This document shows positions 1-7,519 of a stretch of DNA of 50,507 bases, piece by piece. Origin of the DNA: Acidimicrobiaceae bacterium (GTDB lineage Bacteria > Actinomycetota > Acidimicrobiia > Acidimicrobiales > Aldehydirespiratoraceae); contig JAPPJC010000052.1 in the NCBI GenBank assembly GCA_028820455.1, positions 21,413-71,919 on the forward strand, given 5' to 3'. A program made the translations under genes and the position numbers. The notes beneath the pieces were generated by a model. It was not told where the DNA came from. It worked only from the letters and a program-made list of their open reading frames with translations, and did no database searches. Position 1 is the first letter of the stretch; each line of letters opens with the position of its first letter.

Positions 1-506
1 ACCCTTATTCATTCCCCTTACCGAGCCCCCGGATCCCGACCATGCCATCCCTGCTCGCCGGCCGCCCCCGCGGGCCGCGGGGCGGCACATATATTGGTTT
101 TGACAGCCTTTTTTGAGGGTCTCGGCTGAGAACTTGTTGAGGGTTTAAGGGAGAGTTGATGAGTGTTTGTTAGAGAGTTTTCATGTTAGATCGTGTTAAG
201 AAGAATCCAGTTTCTGCTCTGGGCCTACTGGTACTACCTGCCCCTTTTAGGGGATTGTTAGTATGGGTAGTAGGGCTGCCTTTTTCGTGTTGGCGTGCGT
301 GTGAGAGGTTGCATTTACCGGCTAGAAAGTAGAAGTTGTGTTATAGGTGCTAGCCGCGCTTTAGCTTTAGTGTTGACTGGGTGTTCTATTTTGTGGCTGG
401 TTTCGGTTTTGTAGTCGTGACTGTAGTGGTCAATACGCGAAACGCGCAAAGATAAAGGATAAAGTCGAGGATGGGTGGGGTGACCAGCCTACGCGAAGGC
501 TCGTGG
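1..506. other. Non-coding left flank
   Basis: No gene in these 506 bases can be supported. The first 100 bases are GC-rich and contain a perfect 8-bp inverted repeat (61-68 with 79-86), which can form a strong hairpin but has no T tract. From about 100 to 480 the plus strand is rich in G and T, which differs from the adjacent genes. A short open frame of about 50 codons starting at 183 has no clear ribosome binding site and resembles nothing I know. Confidence 0.5.
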
Positions 507-509
507 TCA
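481..509 (-). terminator. Stem-loop after the STAS gene
   Basis: Read on the minus strand, the end of the STAS gene runs into an imperfect inverted repeat whose arms (TGACCA..AGCC and GGCTGGTCA) enclose a TTCG-containing loop. It sits where a transcription terminator would be expected, but no U tract follows, so it could equally be an mRNA 3'-end stabiliser. Confidence 0.35.
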
Positions 510-845
510 GCCTTGCAAGGCTGCTAAGGCTTGTTCTCGGGTGTTGTAAACTTTGAGAAGTTGATGAAAGCCGCTTATTGTGAAGATTTTTTGAATCTCA
601 TTGGTGAGTGAGCATGCAGCTAGCTGTGTTTTTTGGTTTTGCAAGGTGCGGGCAATCAGCAAGATTACGCGCAGCCCTGCACTGCTGATGTATTTCAGTT
701 TCTTCAAGTCGAGTATCACGATCTTATCATGATGTTTGACGGAAGTCTGAATAGTGGAGTAAAGCTTGCGTGAGTTGGTGCCATCAACTTGACCTTCAAC
801 CTCAATGATCACAGTTTTGTTTTTTCGTTGGACTGTTGTATTCAT
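507..845 (-). CDS. STAS-domain anti-sigma factor antagonist
   Basis: A 112-residue single-domain protein of the SpoIIAA/RsbV type. Family members bind an anti-sigma kinase and release a sigma factor; phosphorylation of one serine turns them off. The core motif YISSAGLRVIL is present and Ser55 is the expected phosphorylation site. I chose the ATG at 845 because the STAS fold begins right after it and an AGGAG lies about 10 bases upstream; an ATG at 869 with GAGGAG 11 bases before it is nearly as good. No kinase (SpoIIAB/RsbW-like) partner is encoded beside it, so its partner must be elsewhere. It stands alone, opposite to the main ribosomal strand. Confidence 0.85.
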   Translation of the reverse strand: MNTTVQRKNKTVIIEVEGQVDGTNSRKLYSTIQTSVKHHDKIVILDLKKLKYISSAGLRVILLIARTLQNQKTQLAACSLTNEIQKIFTISGFHQLLKVYNTREQALAALQG

Positions 846-1092
846 AACAGCTTTAGCTCCTGTATTCATGATGCCGCCATCTCCTCGGGCTTGTGTGGTT
901 TTGCTATGGGCTTGTCGCACGTTTGCCTATGAGTCTACAAGACCTGGTGGATATTGTCAGTCCTCAATTGCGTGTGCTTTTATCAACACCGGTTAGCCTT
1001 CAAATAGGGTGCAATCTAGGTTGTAGTCGGTGCGCAAAGTCTCAACTGGGCTTCGATTGGCTGTTGGTGGGCTGTTTTGTGTTTTGTCGAGT

Positions 1093-2784
1093 TCATGTCC
1101 TTTGTATCAATCCCTCTTGTGGCGTTGTCCAAGGTGATGAGTAAAGATGTCTGATTAGTCTGGGGCGGGGTAGCTGCATGTGTGTTATGGGTACGTCGAT
1201 TATCACCGGTGCCTCAAGTTCCAATGCCTTTGGGATCAGCTTTTGTAAATCCATGGGGTCTTCGGCTCTCATTCCGACCGCACCGAAAGACTCGGCAAAA
1301 CTCACAAAATCAGGATTATGTAGATCAGTTTCGTAAGTGCCGCCGAAGAATTCGTTTAAATCTCGGGACACATTGCCGTAGTCATCATCTCGAAACAGAA
1401 CGGTCACCACGTTAATATCGTATTTGACCGCAGTTGACAGTTCTGAAGCGGCAAACATGAAACCGCCGTCACCCACAACGCACACCACAGGACGGTCTGG
1501 ACAAGCCACTTTAGCACCCAAAGCGGTGGGAAAAGAGTATCCAAGGTTCAAGGAATAGCCAGAATCAATGTAAGTTTTGGGGTGGTTCACCTTGTAATGG
1601 GTGCGAGCGTACATGCCGAACTGAGAAACCCCCCAGACGATCACCGCTTCATCTGGAATGGTGTCTTCGATCATTTTCAAAATAGGATATTGAGGTTCCT
1701 TTTCTGCGATGTCGTAGTAGGCGATCAGTTTACGGGCTGCTGCAACCCCCGCAGCAGGTGATGGCCTATCACCTGCATTGGCTTCTTTCAACAGAGGCAG
1801 CAAAGCTTCAATTGTTGCTTTAGCGTCACCGTGCAAAGGGATTGTATTGGCTTGGATTCTAGTGAGCTCAGCGTCGTCTATGTTGATGTTTATCAGCACA
1901 GATGATTCTCCAGCAGGATTCCCCAGTGCGAAGCGGGAACCAACTCCTATCACCAGATCAGCCGACTGCATAACCTCAAAAAGCTGGTTGAATTCGTACT
2001 GTTCGGCGGACGGACTAATGCATGACCCGTAGCAGAGAGGATGACTGTCGGGGATGACACCTTTGCCCCCGCCAGAAGTCATCACAGGAATGTTGGTAGC
2101 TTCAGCGAGTTCAACCAAAGCAGCCTCGGCATTTGAACGCGCCACACCACCGCCGGCAAATATCAGCGGAAAATCCGACTTGGTGATAGCACGCACAGCT
2201 TTATCAAGCTGCTTGTGGTCTGGTACAATCCGAGATATCGGCGCAGTATCCCGTAGCTGCACTTCCTCTCGTTCAACAGCCACTTCAGGTGGTATTTCGA
2301 TCATAGTCGGACGGGGCCTCCCCGTGCGCATTTGGCGGAAAGCTTCAGACACGGCGTAGGGTATCTCTCTAGGTGTAAGTGCCATGTACTGCCATTTAGT
2401 CACAGTACTCACCACGTTGGTCTGATTTATGACCTCGTGAATTCCTCCTAAACCTCGGCCAATATGTTCGCGGGGAATCTGACCTGCAATCAGCAGCACC
2501 GGCGAGGAACGCGAGTATGCAGTAGTCAAGCCGGAAGCAGCATTGTAGATACCCACTCCGGGCACAACCATTGCCACACCTATTTTGCCGGATACACGAG
2601 CGTAGCCATCCGCCATGTATGTTGTAGCCTGCTCGTGGCGGGTTGTGATCATACGGATGCCGGGTTCATCACGGATACCGGCTACGAGTCCGTAAATTTG
2701 TATACCTGGTATACCAAAAACAACTTCGCAGCCTTCCCTTACCAGGGATTTTGCTAGAGCTTCGCCACCGCTTAACTTGGTCAT
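1093..2784 (-). CDS. TPP-dependent acetolactate synthase-like enzyme
   Basis: A 563-residue enzyme with the three-domain layout of the acetolactate synthase/benzoylformate decarboxylase family: N-terminal pyrimidine-binding domain (about 1-170, with the cofactor-activating Glu51 in TRHEQATT), central domain (about 190-330) and C-terminal pyrophosphate-binding domain with GDGGF. The TPP motif ends FRDDDYGNV where most relatives have an Asn (as in FNDxAYGNV), so one metal-binding position looks changed. The start at 2784 is set by AGGAG 8 bases upstream; the frame stays open for 35 more codons that look non-coding (His/Asn/Arg-rich). Closest family assignment is the broad IlvB-like group of actinobacteria; true acetolactate synthase activity is not assured, and no ilvN or ilvC neighbour is present. 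Confidence 0.85.
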   Translation of the reverse strand: MTKLSGGEALAKSLVREGCEVVFGIPGIQIYGLVAGIRDEPGIRMITTRHEQATTYMADGYARVSGKIGVAMVVPGVGIYNAASGLTTAYSRSSPVLLIAGQIPREHIGRGLGGIHEVINQTNVVSTVTKWQYMALTPREIPYAVSEAFRQMRTGRPRPTMIEIPPEVAVEREEVQLRDTAPISRIVPDHKQLDKAVRAITKSDFPLIFAGGGVARSNAEAALVELAEATNIPVMTSGGGKGVIPDSHPLCYGSCISPSAEQYEFNQLFEVMQSADLVIGVGSRFALGNPAGESSVLININIDDAELTRIQANTIPLHGDAKATIEALLPLLKEANAGDRPSPAAGVAAARKLIAYYDIAEKEPQYPILKMIEDTIPDEAVIVWGVSQFGMYARTHYKVNHPKTYIDSGYSLNLGYSFPTALGAKVACPDRPVVCVVGDGGFMFAASELSTAVKYDINVVTVLFRDDDYGNVSRDLNEFFGGTYETDLHNPDFVSFAESFGAVGMRAEDPMDLQKLIPKALELEAPVIIDVPITHMQLPRPRLIRHLYSSPWTTPQEGLIQRT

Positions 2785-3003
2785 AGTCTTACTCCTCTGA
2801 TGATTCATGTCGGGTGATGGTTTCGTGCGGTGTGGGTGATGGTTATGTTTGTTGCGCAGTTCGTTCGGATTGCGTAGCACAGCTTGCACAGTTTATATTC
2901 CATGTGTTGATTTTATAGTGACAATAGACGATGTATGATGGTTGTTTGGATGTAATCTTTAGTATCATCATGGCACAATAGACTATATGAGACTATTGGC
3001 CAT

Positions 3004-3076
3004 GCTCCCTTAGCTCAGCCGGTAGAGCATCTCCATGGTAAGGAGAAGGTCGTCAGTTCGATTCTGACAGGGAGCT
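3004..3076 (+). tRNA. tRNA-Thr(GGU)
   Basis: Complete cloverleaf by eye: acceptor arm GCTCCCT/AGGGAGC, D arm GCTC/GAGC, anticodon stem TCTCC/GGAGA with loop ATGGTAA (anticodon GGT) and T arm GTCAG/CTGAC with TTCGATT loop. CCA is not encoded. It leads a three-tRNA run in front of secE, a common bacterial arrangement. Confidence 0.95.
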
Positions 3077-3097
3077 CCGCAATGTTTGTAGCCTGTT

Positions 3098-3170
3098 GGC
3101 GGCGTAGCTCAGTGGTAAGAGCGCTCGACTCATAATCGAGAGGTCGACAGTTCGAATCTGTCCGTCGCTA
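3098..3170 (+). tRNA. tRNA-Met(CAU)
   Basis: Cloverleaf with acceptor GGCGGCG pairing CGTCGCT through two G-U pairs, anticodon stem CTCGA/TCGAG with loop CTCATAA (anticodon CAT), and T loop TTCGAAT. The first acceptor pair is G-U and the anticodon stem lacks the three G-C pairs of an initiator, so this is most likely elongator Met. A modified Ile-2 tRNA cannot be ruled out from sequence alone. Confidence 0.92.
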
Positions 3171-3241
3171 CGGAAGTCGCGTCTCTGAGTGCTGCTAAGG
3201 AGTACTTATAATGCTATGATATTAATCTTAATGAACTTGGG

Positions 3242-3314
3242 AGGGGTGTAGCTCAATTGGAAGAGCACCGGTCTCCAAAACCGGCGGTTGTGGGTTCGAG
3301 TCCCTCCGCCCCTG
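3242..3314 (+). tRNA. tRNA-Trp(CCA)
   Basis: Cloverleaf with acceptor AGGGGTG/CGCCCCT, anticodon stem CCGGT/ACCGG and loop CTCCAAA giving anticodon CCA, and T arm GTGGG/CCCTC. It lies 127 bases before secE. The rpmG (L33) gene that often sits between these tRNAs and secE is absent here. Confidence 0.95.
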
Positions 3315-3441
3315 CAAAATTTGGTAAATTCAAGTCTTGGCAAATCATATCGATACAATTTGATCTACTGACAGCGACATTGCGGCAACAGTGTTATTCA
3401 GTAGGTGAAATGCTGGCACGACATACGACACGAGGGGACAC

Positions 3442-3771
3442 ATGGCAGACCGAACGATGAACCGGCAACAAAAACGTATGCTGCGTAAGCAAGGCGAGAT
3501 AGATGCCGATGGTGTACCAATAGCACGTCGTCAGCAGGGGTCGTCCCTCACATCCAAAACACGCACACCACCTAAACAGTTTCTGCGGGAAGTCATCGTA
3601 GAGCTTCAAAAAGTCGCCTGGCCCAGTCGTAAGGAGACGATCAAGTACTCTGTGGTGGTGTTCATCACGGTGGTGCTGCTTACCGCTATGATTTACGGGC
3701 TTGATTGGGTGTTTTCCACATTCATGTTGGAGTTGTTCGAGCCTCCGGTATCATCGTCCCCCGCACGGTAG
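3442..3771 (+). CDS. secE: Preprotein translocase subunit SecE
   Basis: A 109-residue protein with a basic N-terminal region, the conserved amphipathic stretch (FLREVIVELQKVAWPSRKE, about 47-65) and one membrane segment (about 70-95). SecE clamps SecY in the Sec channel. A G-rich ribosome binding site (GAGGGGA) precedes the ATG. It is followed by nusG, the standard order. Confidence 0.95.
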   Translation: MADRTMNRQQKRMLRKQGEIDADGVPIARRQQGSSLTSKTRTPPKQFLREVIVELQKVAWPSRKETIKYSVVVFITVVLLTAMIYGLDWVFSTFMLELFEPPVSSSPAR

Positions 3772-3832
3772 ATAAAGTCCACGCTAGTAAAACACGTGCC
3801 ACAACGCCGAGTAGAAATTCTGAGGTGAGCTA

Positions 3833-4537
3833 ATGAGTGATACCTACTCAACGAGTAGTAATTTAGACAACAACAATGCCGTGAACGCGGCACACGTGGC
3901 TGGAGCAGAAGTGCTCACCGAGGATGATCTACTTGGTTATTCAATCGGAGCGGAGGACACAGACTCTGCCGCAGAAATTGCCCGACCTTATGATAGGCCT
4001 GGTCGGTGGTATGTTGTTCATACCCAGTCCGGTTATGAAAAGAAAGTCAAAAGCAACATTGAAGCACGCGTAGCGTCCATGCACATGGAAAGCCGCATTT
4101 ATGAGGTTGTCATTCCTATGCGTGATGTGCCTGAATTCAAGAACGGCAAGAAGGTCATCTCCTCGAAAAGGCTTTTTCCGGGCTATGTATTCGTGCGCTG
4201 CGACCTTGATGACGATGTGTGGCCTGTCATTCGGGATACCCCTAATGTGAGTGGTTTCGTGAATAAAGGCAATATGCCTTCTCCTTTGTCTCGTCGTGAC
4301 GTGGAAAACCATCTGGGTGAAGAAGCCACTCGCAGCAGCGAAGAATCAAAACGTGCTAAACCATTGTTTGAATACAAAGTTGGTGACACTGTACGAGTTA
4401 AAGATGGCCCTTTCACCGATTTTTCAGGCGAGATTGTGGAAATCAACGAGGATCAACTCAAAGTGAAAGTGTTGGTGAATATTTTTGGGCGTGAAACTCC
4501 TACCGAAGTCGGCTTCGCACAAGTAGCTCGCTTGTAG
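3833..4537 (+). CDS. nusG: Transcription elongation/termination factor NusG
   Basis: 234 residues. An acidic N-terminal extension of about 58 residues, common in actinobacteria, precedes the NGN domain (starts near RWYVVHTQSGYEKKV) that binds the RNA polymerase clamp. The C-terminal KOW domain includes VGDTVRVKDGPFTDFSGEI. NusG will contact the unusual RNA polymerase encoded downstream. It starts at ATG 3833 after GAGGTGAG. Confidence 0.96.
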   Translation: MSDTYSTSSNLDNNNAVNAAHVAGAEVLTEDDLLGYSIGAEDTDSAAEIARPYDRPGRWYVVHTQSGYEKKVKSNIEARVASMHMESRIYEVVIPMRDVPEFKNGKKVISSKRLFPGYVFVRCDLDDDVWPVIRDTPNVSGFVNKGNMPSPLSRRDVENHLGEEATRSSEESKRAKPLFEYKVGDTVRVKDGPFTDFSGEIVEINEDQLKVKVLVNIFGRETPTEVGFAQVARL

Positions 4538-4679
4538 TTTGCGTCTGCCGTCCGCTGTTGATTTGTTCGGAGAATCAAGAAGGTGATACTCTGCAAATCA
4601 AGAAAGCAACACTTCAGCAAGCAAGTTTTAGAGGCAAGTCAGAGGCAAGAAAGCAAGTTCAAGGAAAGAGAATGAAGTT

Positions 4680-5108
4680 ATGTCTGCAACAAATGTGACA
4701 GCCATTGTGAAACTGCAAGTACCCGCTGGCCAAGCAACACCTGCGCCACCGGTGGGAACTGCGTTGGGTCCTCATGGGATCGCCATAATGGATTTTTGTA
4801 AAGAGTACAATGAACGCACTAAAGATAGGCAAGGGCAGATTGTTCCGGTGGAGATAACCATTTACGAGGACCGGTCCTTTAAGTTCATCACCAAAACGCC
4901 ACCTACCACTTATCTGATTCGTAACGCTGTTGGCCTGGACAAAGCAGCTATCAGTCCTGGCCGTGAATTGGCAGGGACGATCACTGCAGCCCAACTATTG
5001 GAGATAGCTGAGATAAAGTTACCCGACCTCAACACCGACGACTTGATGTTGGCAAAAGCCCAGATTGAAGGGACCGCAAGATCAATGGGCATTTCGGTGA
5101 TCCCATAG
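4680..5108 (+). CDS. rplK: Ribosomal protein uL11
   Basis: 142 residues, full length. The N-terminal PAGQATPAPPVGTALGPHG segment and the C-terminal rRNA-binding domain (KAQIEGTARSMGISV) are intact. L11 forms the GTPase-associated centre with L10 and L12. The 142-base gap after nusG is built from imperfect repeats of CAAGAAAGCAA-like sequence. Confidence 0.97.
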   Translation: MSATNVTAIVKLQVPAGQATPAPPVGTALGPHGIAIMDFCKEYNERTKDRQGQIVPVEITIYEDRSFKFITKTPPTTYLIRNAVGLDKAAISPGRELAGTITAAQLLEIAEIKLPDLNTDDLMLAKAQIEGTARSMGISVIP

Positions 5109-5113
5109 AACAA

Positions 5114-5154
5114 CTCTTTTTCTGATCGACAGGCCGGTCCATTATGAAAAAGAG
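5114..5154. repeat. 9-bp inverted repeat between rplK and rplA
   Basis: Arms CTCTTTTTC (5114-5122) and GAAAAAGAG (5146-5154) are perfect complements around a 23-base loop. It lies just after the rplK stop in an unusually wide 178-base gap. It could be an attenuator or processing site; there is no T tract after the second arm. Confidence 0.4.
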
Positions 5155-5286
5155 CAGGTGGCTTGTGCGGATAGTCCGCGCTAATCTGATATGTGAGTTT
5201 GATTGATATGACCGCAATATGCAAGTAGCTTGTGCAACTCGACAAGATAGCTGAGAAACGCAGAAGAGTCAAGGAGTGAGGATACA

Positions 5287-5991
5287 TTGATCATGGTGAG
5301 AGGAAAGCGATATCGTGATGCTGTCAAAGGCTTCACACCGGACAACCTTTACAGCGATGATGCTGCCATAAGAGTGGTGAAGGATATGGCATCATGTCGG
5401 TTTGATGAGACAGTCGACATTGCTTTGAAGCTAGGACTGGACCCACGTAGAGCCGATCAGATACTGCGCGGTACTGTGAACCTACCAGCAGGCACTGGGA
5501 AAACAGTTAGAGTTGCAGTGTTTGCAGAAGGCGAAGCAGCTACTCAGGCCCGTGAAGCAGGAGCTGACAGGGTGGGCTCACAGGACCTGGCCGAAGAAAT
5601 CACCTCAGGTGAAGTTGATTTCGATGTTTGCATAGCCACTCCCGAAACGATGCGGATAGTTGGCACGCTTGGTCGTGTCTTGGGGCCTCGAGGTCTGATG
5701 CCCAACCCGAAAAGCGGTACAGTAACCTCAGATATCACAAAAGCGATAAACGAATTCAAAGGTGGACGAGTCGGATATCGCACAGACAAGTTCGCTAATG
5801 TGCATATTCCCATAGGAAAGACCTCCTTCACAGAAGACGATCTACTCAAGAATCTGCGAGCTGTTGTGGCTGAACTGCGTAGAGTGAAACCGGCAGCTGC
5901 TAAAGGACAATACATGCAAAAAGTTGTGTTGAGTTCAACTATGGGGCCAGGGGTGCGGGTAGACCCTAACCGCATTGAAGCGAGCTTGTAG
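5287..5991 (+). CDS. rplA: Ribosomal protein uL1
   Basis: 234 residues, full length, with the conserved block [20 protein letters not shown]1 forms the mobile stalk at the E site and in many bacteria represses its own operon. The TTG at 5287 has AAGGAG 10 bases upstream, whereas the ATG at 5293 would be 16 bases away, so TTG is the likelier start; the difference is two residues. Confidence 0.95.
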   Translation: MIMVRGKRYRDAVKGFTPDNLYSDDAAIRVVKDMASCRFDETVDIALKLGLDPRRADQILRGTVNLPAGTGKTVRVAVFAEGEAATQAREAGADRVGSQDLAEEITSGEVDFDVCIATPETMRIVGTLGRVLGPRGLMPNPKSGTVTSDITKAINEFKGGRVGYRTDKFANVHIPIGKTSFTEDDLLKNLRAVVAELRRVKPAAAKGQYMQKVVLSSTMGPGVRVDPNRIEASL

Positions 5992-6118
5992 GTTTTGCTG
6001 TACTTACTTTTTTTGCTTGTAGCTTGTATAGGATTGTTCTGTTTTACCTGAGACATCCGGTGCATCCATAGGGATACCAATGGGCTAGGACAAGCACCCG
6101 CCGGACGAGGAGATGACT

Positions 6119-6682
6119 ATGGGAAAATCAAGACCAGAGAAAATAGCGGTAGTCGCTGCTGTGCGTAATCGCCTCAATAGCAGCGAAGCGGCTATATTCA
6201 CTGAATATCGGGGGCTCACAGTAGCAGATCTGTCTGAACTCCGAACAGCTTTGCGTGACACGGGCAGTGAGTACACCATCTATAAGAACAGGCTGGTTTC
6301 GATAGCAGCGGCAGACCTGGGCTTGAACTTGGAGGATTTTCTCACTGGCCCCACCGCCATAGCATTTGTCAACCTTGAAGACGGTGATGCGGCCGCTGCG
6401 GCCAAGGTGCTTAGAGATTTCTCTAAACAACATGAAGACAACCTGTTGATCAAAGGCGGTGTGTTCAACAACACGGTTGTAGCATCCGACAGTGTCCACA
6501 AGATGGCCGATCTGCCTCCCCGCGAAATACTGTTGGCTCAACTAGCAGGGACTTTGGCAGCACCACTCACCCAAATGGCTCGTTTATTGCAAGCACTACC
6601 CAACAAATTCGCGTACGCCTTGAGTGCTTTTATCGACAAAAGCAACACAGCTGATACAGCTGGACAAAAGCAACACAGCTGA
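6119..6682 (+). CDS. rplJ: Ribosomal protein uL10
   Basis: 187 residues. L10 anchors the L12 stalk. The ATG at 6119 is preferred because GAGGAG (6107-6112) is six bases upstream and directly abuts the earlier ATG at 6113. The C-terminus is odd: a 28-bp tandem duplication (6635-6690) covers the original stop region, so the protein now ends GQKQHS instead of the expected DTAD. The last helix, which binds L12 dimers, lies before the change. Confidence 0.95.
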   Translation: MGKSRPEKIAVVAAVRNRLNSSEAAIFTEYRGLTVADLSELRTALRDTGSEYTIYKNRLVSIAAADLGLNLEDFLTGPTAIAFVNLEDGDAAAAAKVLRDFSKQHEDNLLIKGGVFNNTVVASDSVHKMADLPPREILLAQLAGTLAAPLTQMARLLQALPNKFAYALSAFIDKSNTADTAGQKQHS

Positions 6683-6690
6683 TACAGCTG
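6635..6690 (+). repeat. 28-bp exact tandem duplication at the rplJ 3' end
   Basis: Copies at 6635-6662 and 6663-6690 are identical, beginning GACAAAAGCAAC and ending ATACAGCTG. Because 28 is not a multiple of 3, the second copy is read in another frame and reaches a TGA inside itself. The frame restored without the duplication would end in GAT TGA. Confidence 0.9.
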
Positions 6691-6801
6691 ATTGAGTGTC
6701 ACACAATAACATCTGTTTGAGCTGGGCGACCTTAGCAACACATCCGCTATCTACAACTGCAAATTCATTAAACCTGACAAATAAATATGGGAGGCCTGAT
6801 T

Positions 6802-7179
6802 ATGGCTAACAAGCAAGAGATACTCGACTCGATAGCAGATATGACTGTACTTGAGTTGAGTGAACTTCTCAAAGAGTTCGAGACTCGCTTTGATGTAACC
6901 GCGGCAGCTCCAGCAGCAGTAGCTGTGGCTGCTCCAAGTGATGCAGAAGTGGTGGAAGAGGAAGAGCAGACTTCTTTCAACGTAATGCTAACTGCGGTGG
7001 GCGACAAAAAAGTCCAAGTAATCAAAGCCGTGAGAAGTCTTACATCTCTAGGTCTCAAAGAGGCTAAAGCGGTAGTCGATGAAGCTCCTAAAGCAGTTGT
7101 AGAAGGCGTGGACAAAGCTGAAGCCGAGAAAGCCAAAGCAGCTATTGAAGCGGTTGGAGCGACAGTGGAGATAACCTGA
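6802..7179 (+). CDS. rplL: Ribosomal protein bL12
   Basis: 125 residues: N-terminal dimerisation helices, an Ala-rich hinge (about 35-50) and the C-terminal factor-binding domain with [24 protein letters not shown]. The ATG at 6802 has GGGAGG 7 bases upstream; the earlier in-frame ATG at 6787 overlaps that site and is rejected. It follows rplJ by 119 bases. Confidence 0.97.
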   Translation: MANKQEILDSIADMTVLELSELLKEFETRFDVTAAAPAAVAVAAPSDAEVVEEEEQTSFNVMLTAVGDKKVQVIKAVRSLTSLGLKEAKAVVDEAPKAVVEGVDKAEAEKAKAAIEAVGATVEIT

Positions 7180-7519
7180 ATTCGCCCAAGTCGCCTAAAT
7201 TCAATTTAATTGATTACGCGCAGTAATCGTTTAATCGTCCAATTTAAACCAGTTTGCTTAGTAAACCTAGAGTCAGCAGTTTATCAGCTTCTGGCCTCGC
7301 ATCTACTGTTTTCAGTTTCACACACATTTCTGTGTTTGCCGTTTTATTGGCATTCACGGGTTGTTGTGCAAGTCGTCTCCCACTATCATTATCGCGGCCG
7401 TGGTTGTCCGGGAATGCTAAGTTGGGTTTTGCTTGTTTGTGCCGCTTGTGCGCGCCCACGCGACCATGTGTTGGAACAATTCAAGGTTTCCTAGTCGACA
7501 GGAACACAAGGAGCATCAC
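7180..7519 (+). other. Leader region between rplL and rpoB
   Basis: 340 bases with no convincing gene. Open frames here do not resemble proteins and lack ribosome binding sites. In many bacteria this gap contains an attenuator that lets fewer transcripts enter rpoB. I see no clear hairpin plus T tract or a convincing promoter. Confidence 0.4.

Noticed and set aside
61-86. GC hairpin at the left edge as a terminator
   Set aside because: The stem is strong, but there is no T tract on either strand and no gene end beside it within the window.
2900-3003. Promoter for the tRNA cluster
   Set aside because: The region is AT-rich with several loose -10-like words, but none has a -35 partner at suitable spacing.
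7210-7494. Open frames between rplL and rpoB
   Set aside because: They are low-quality frames in non-coding DNA without ribosome binding sites and without family resemblance.
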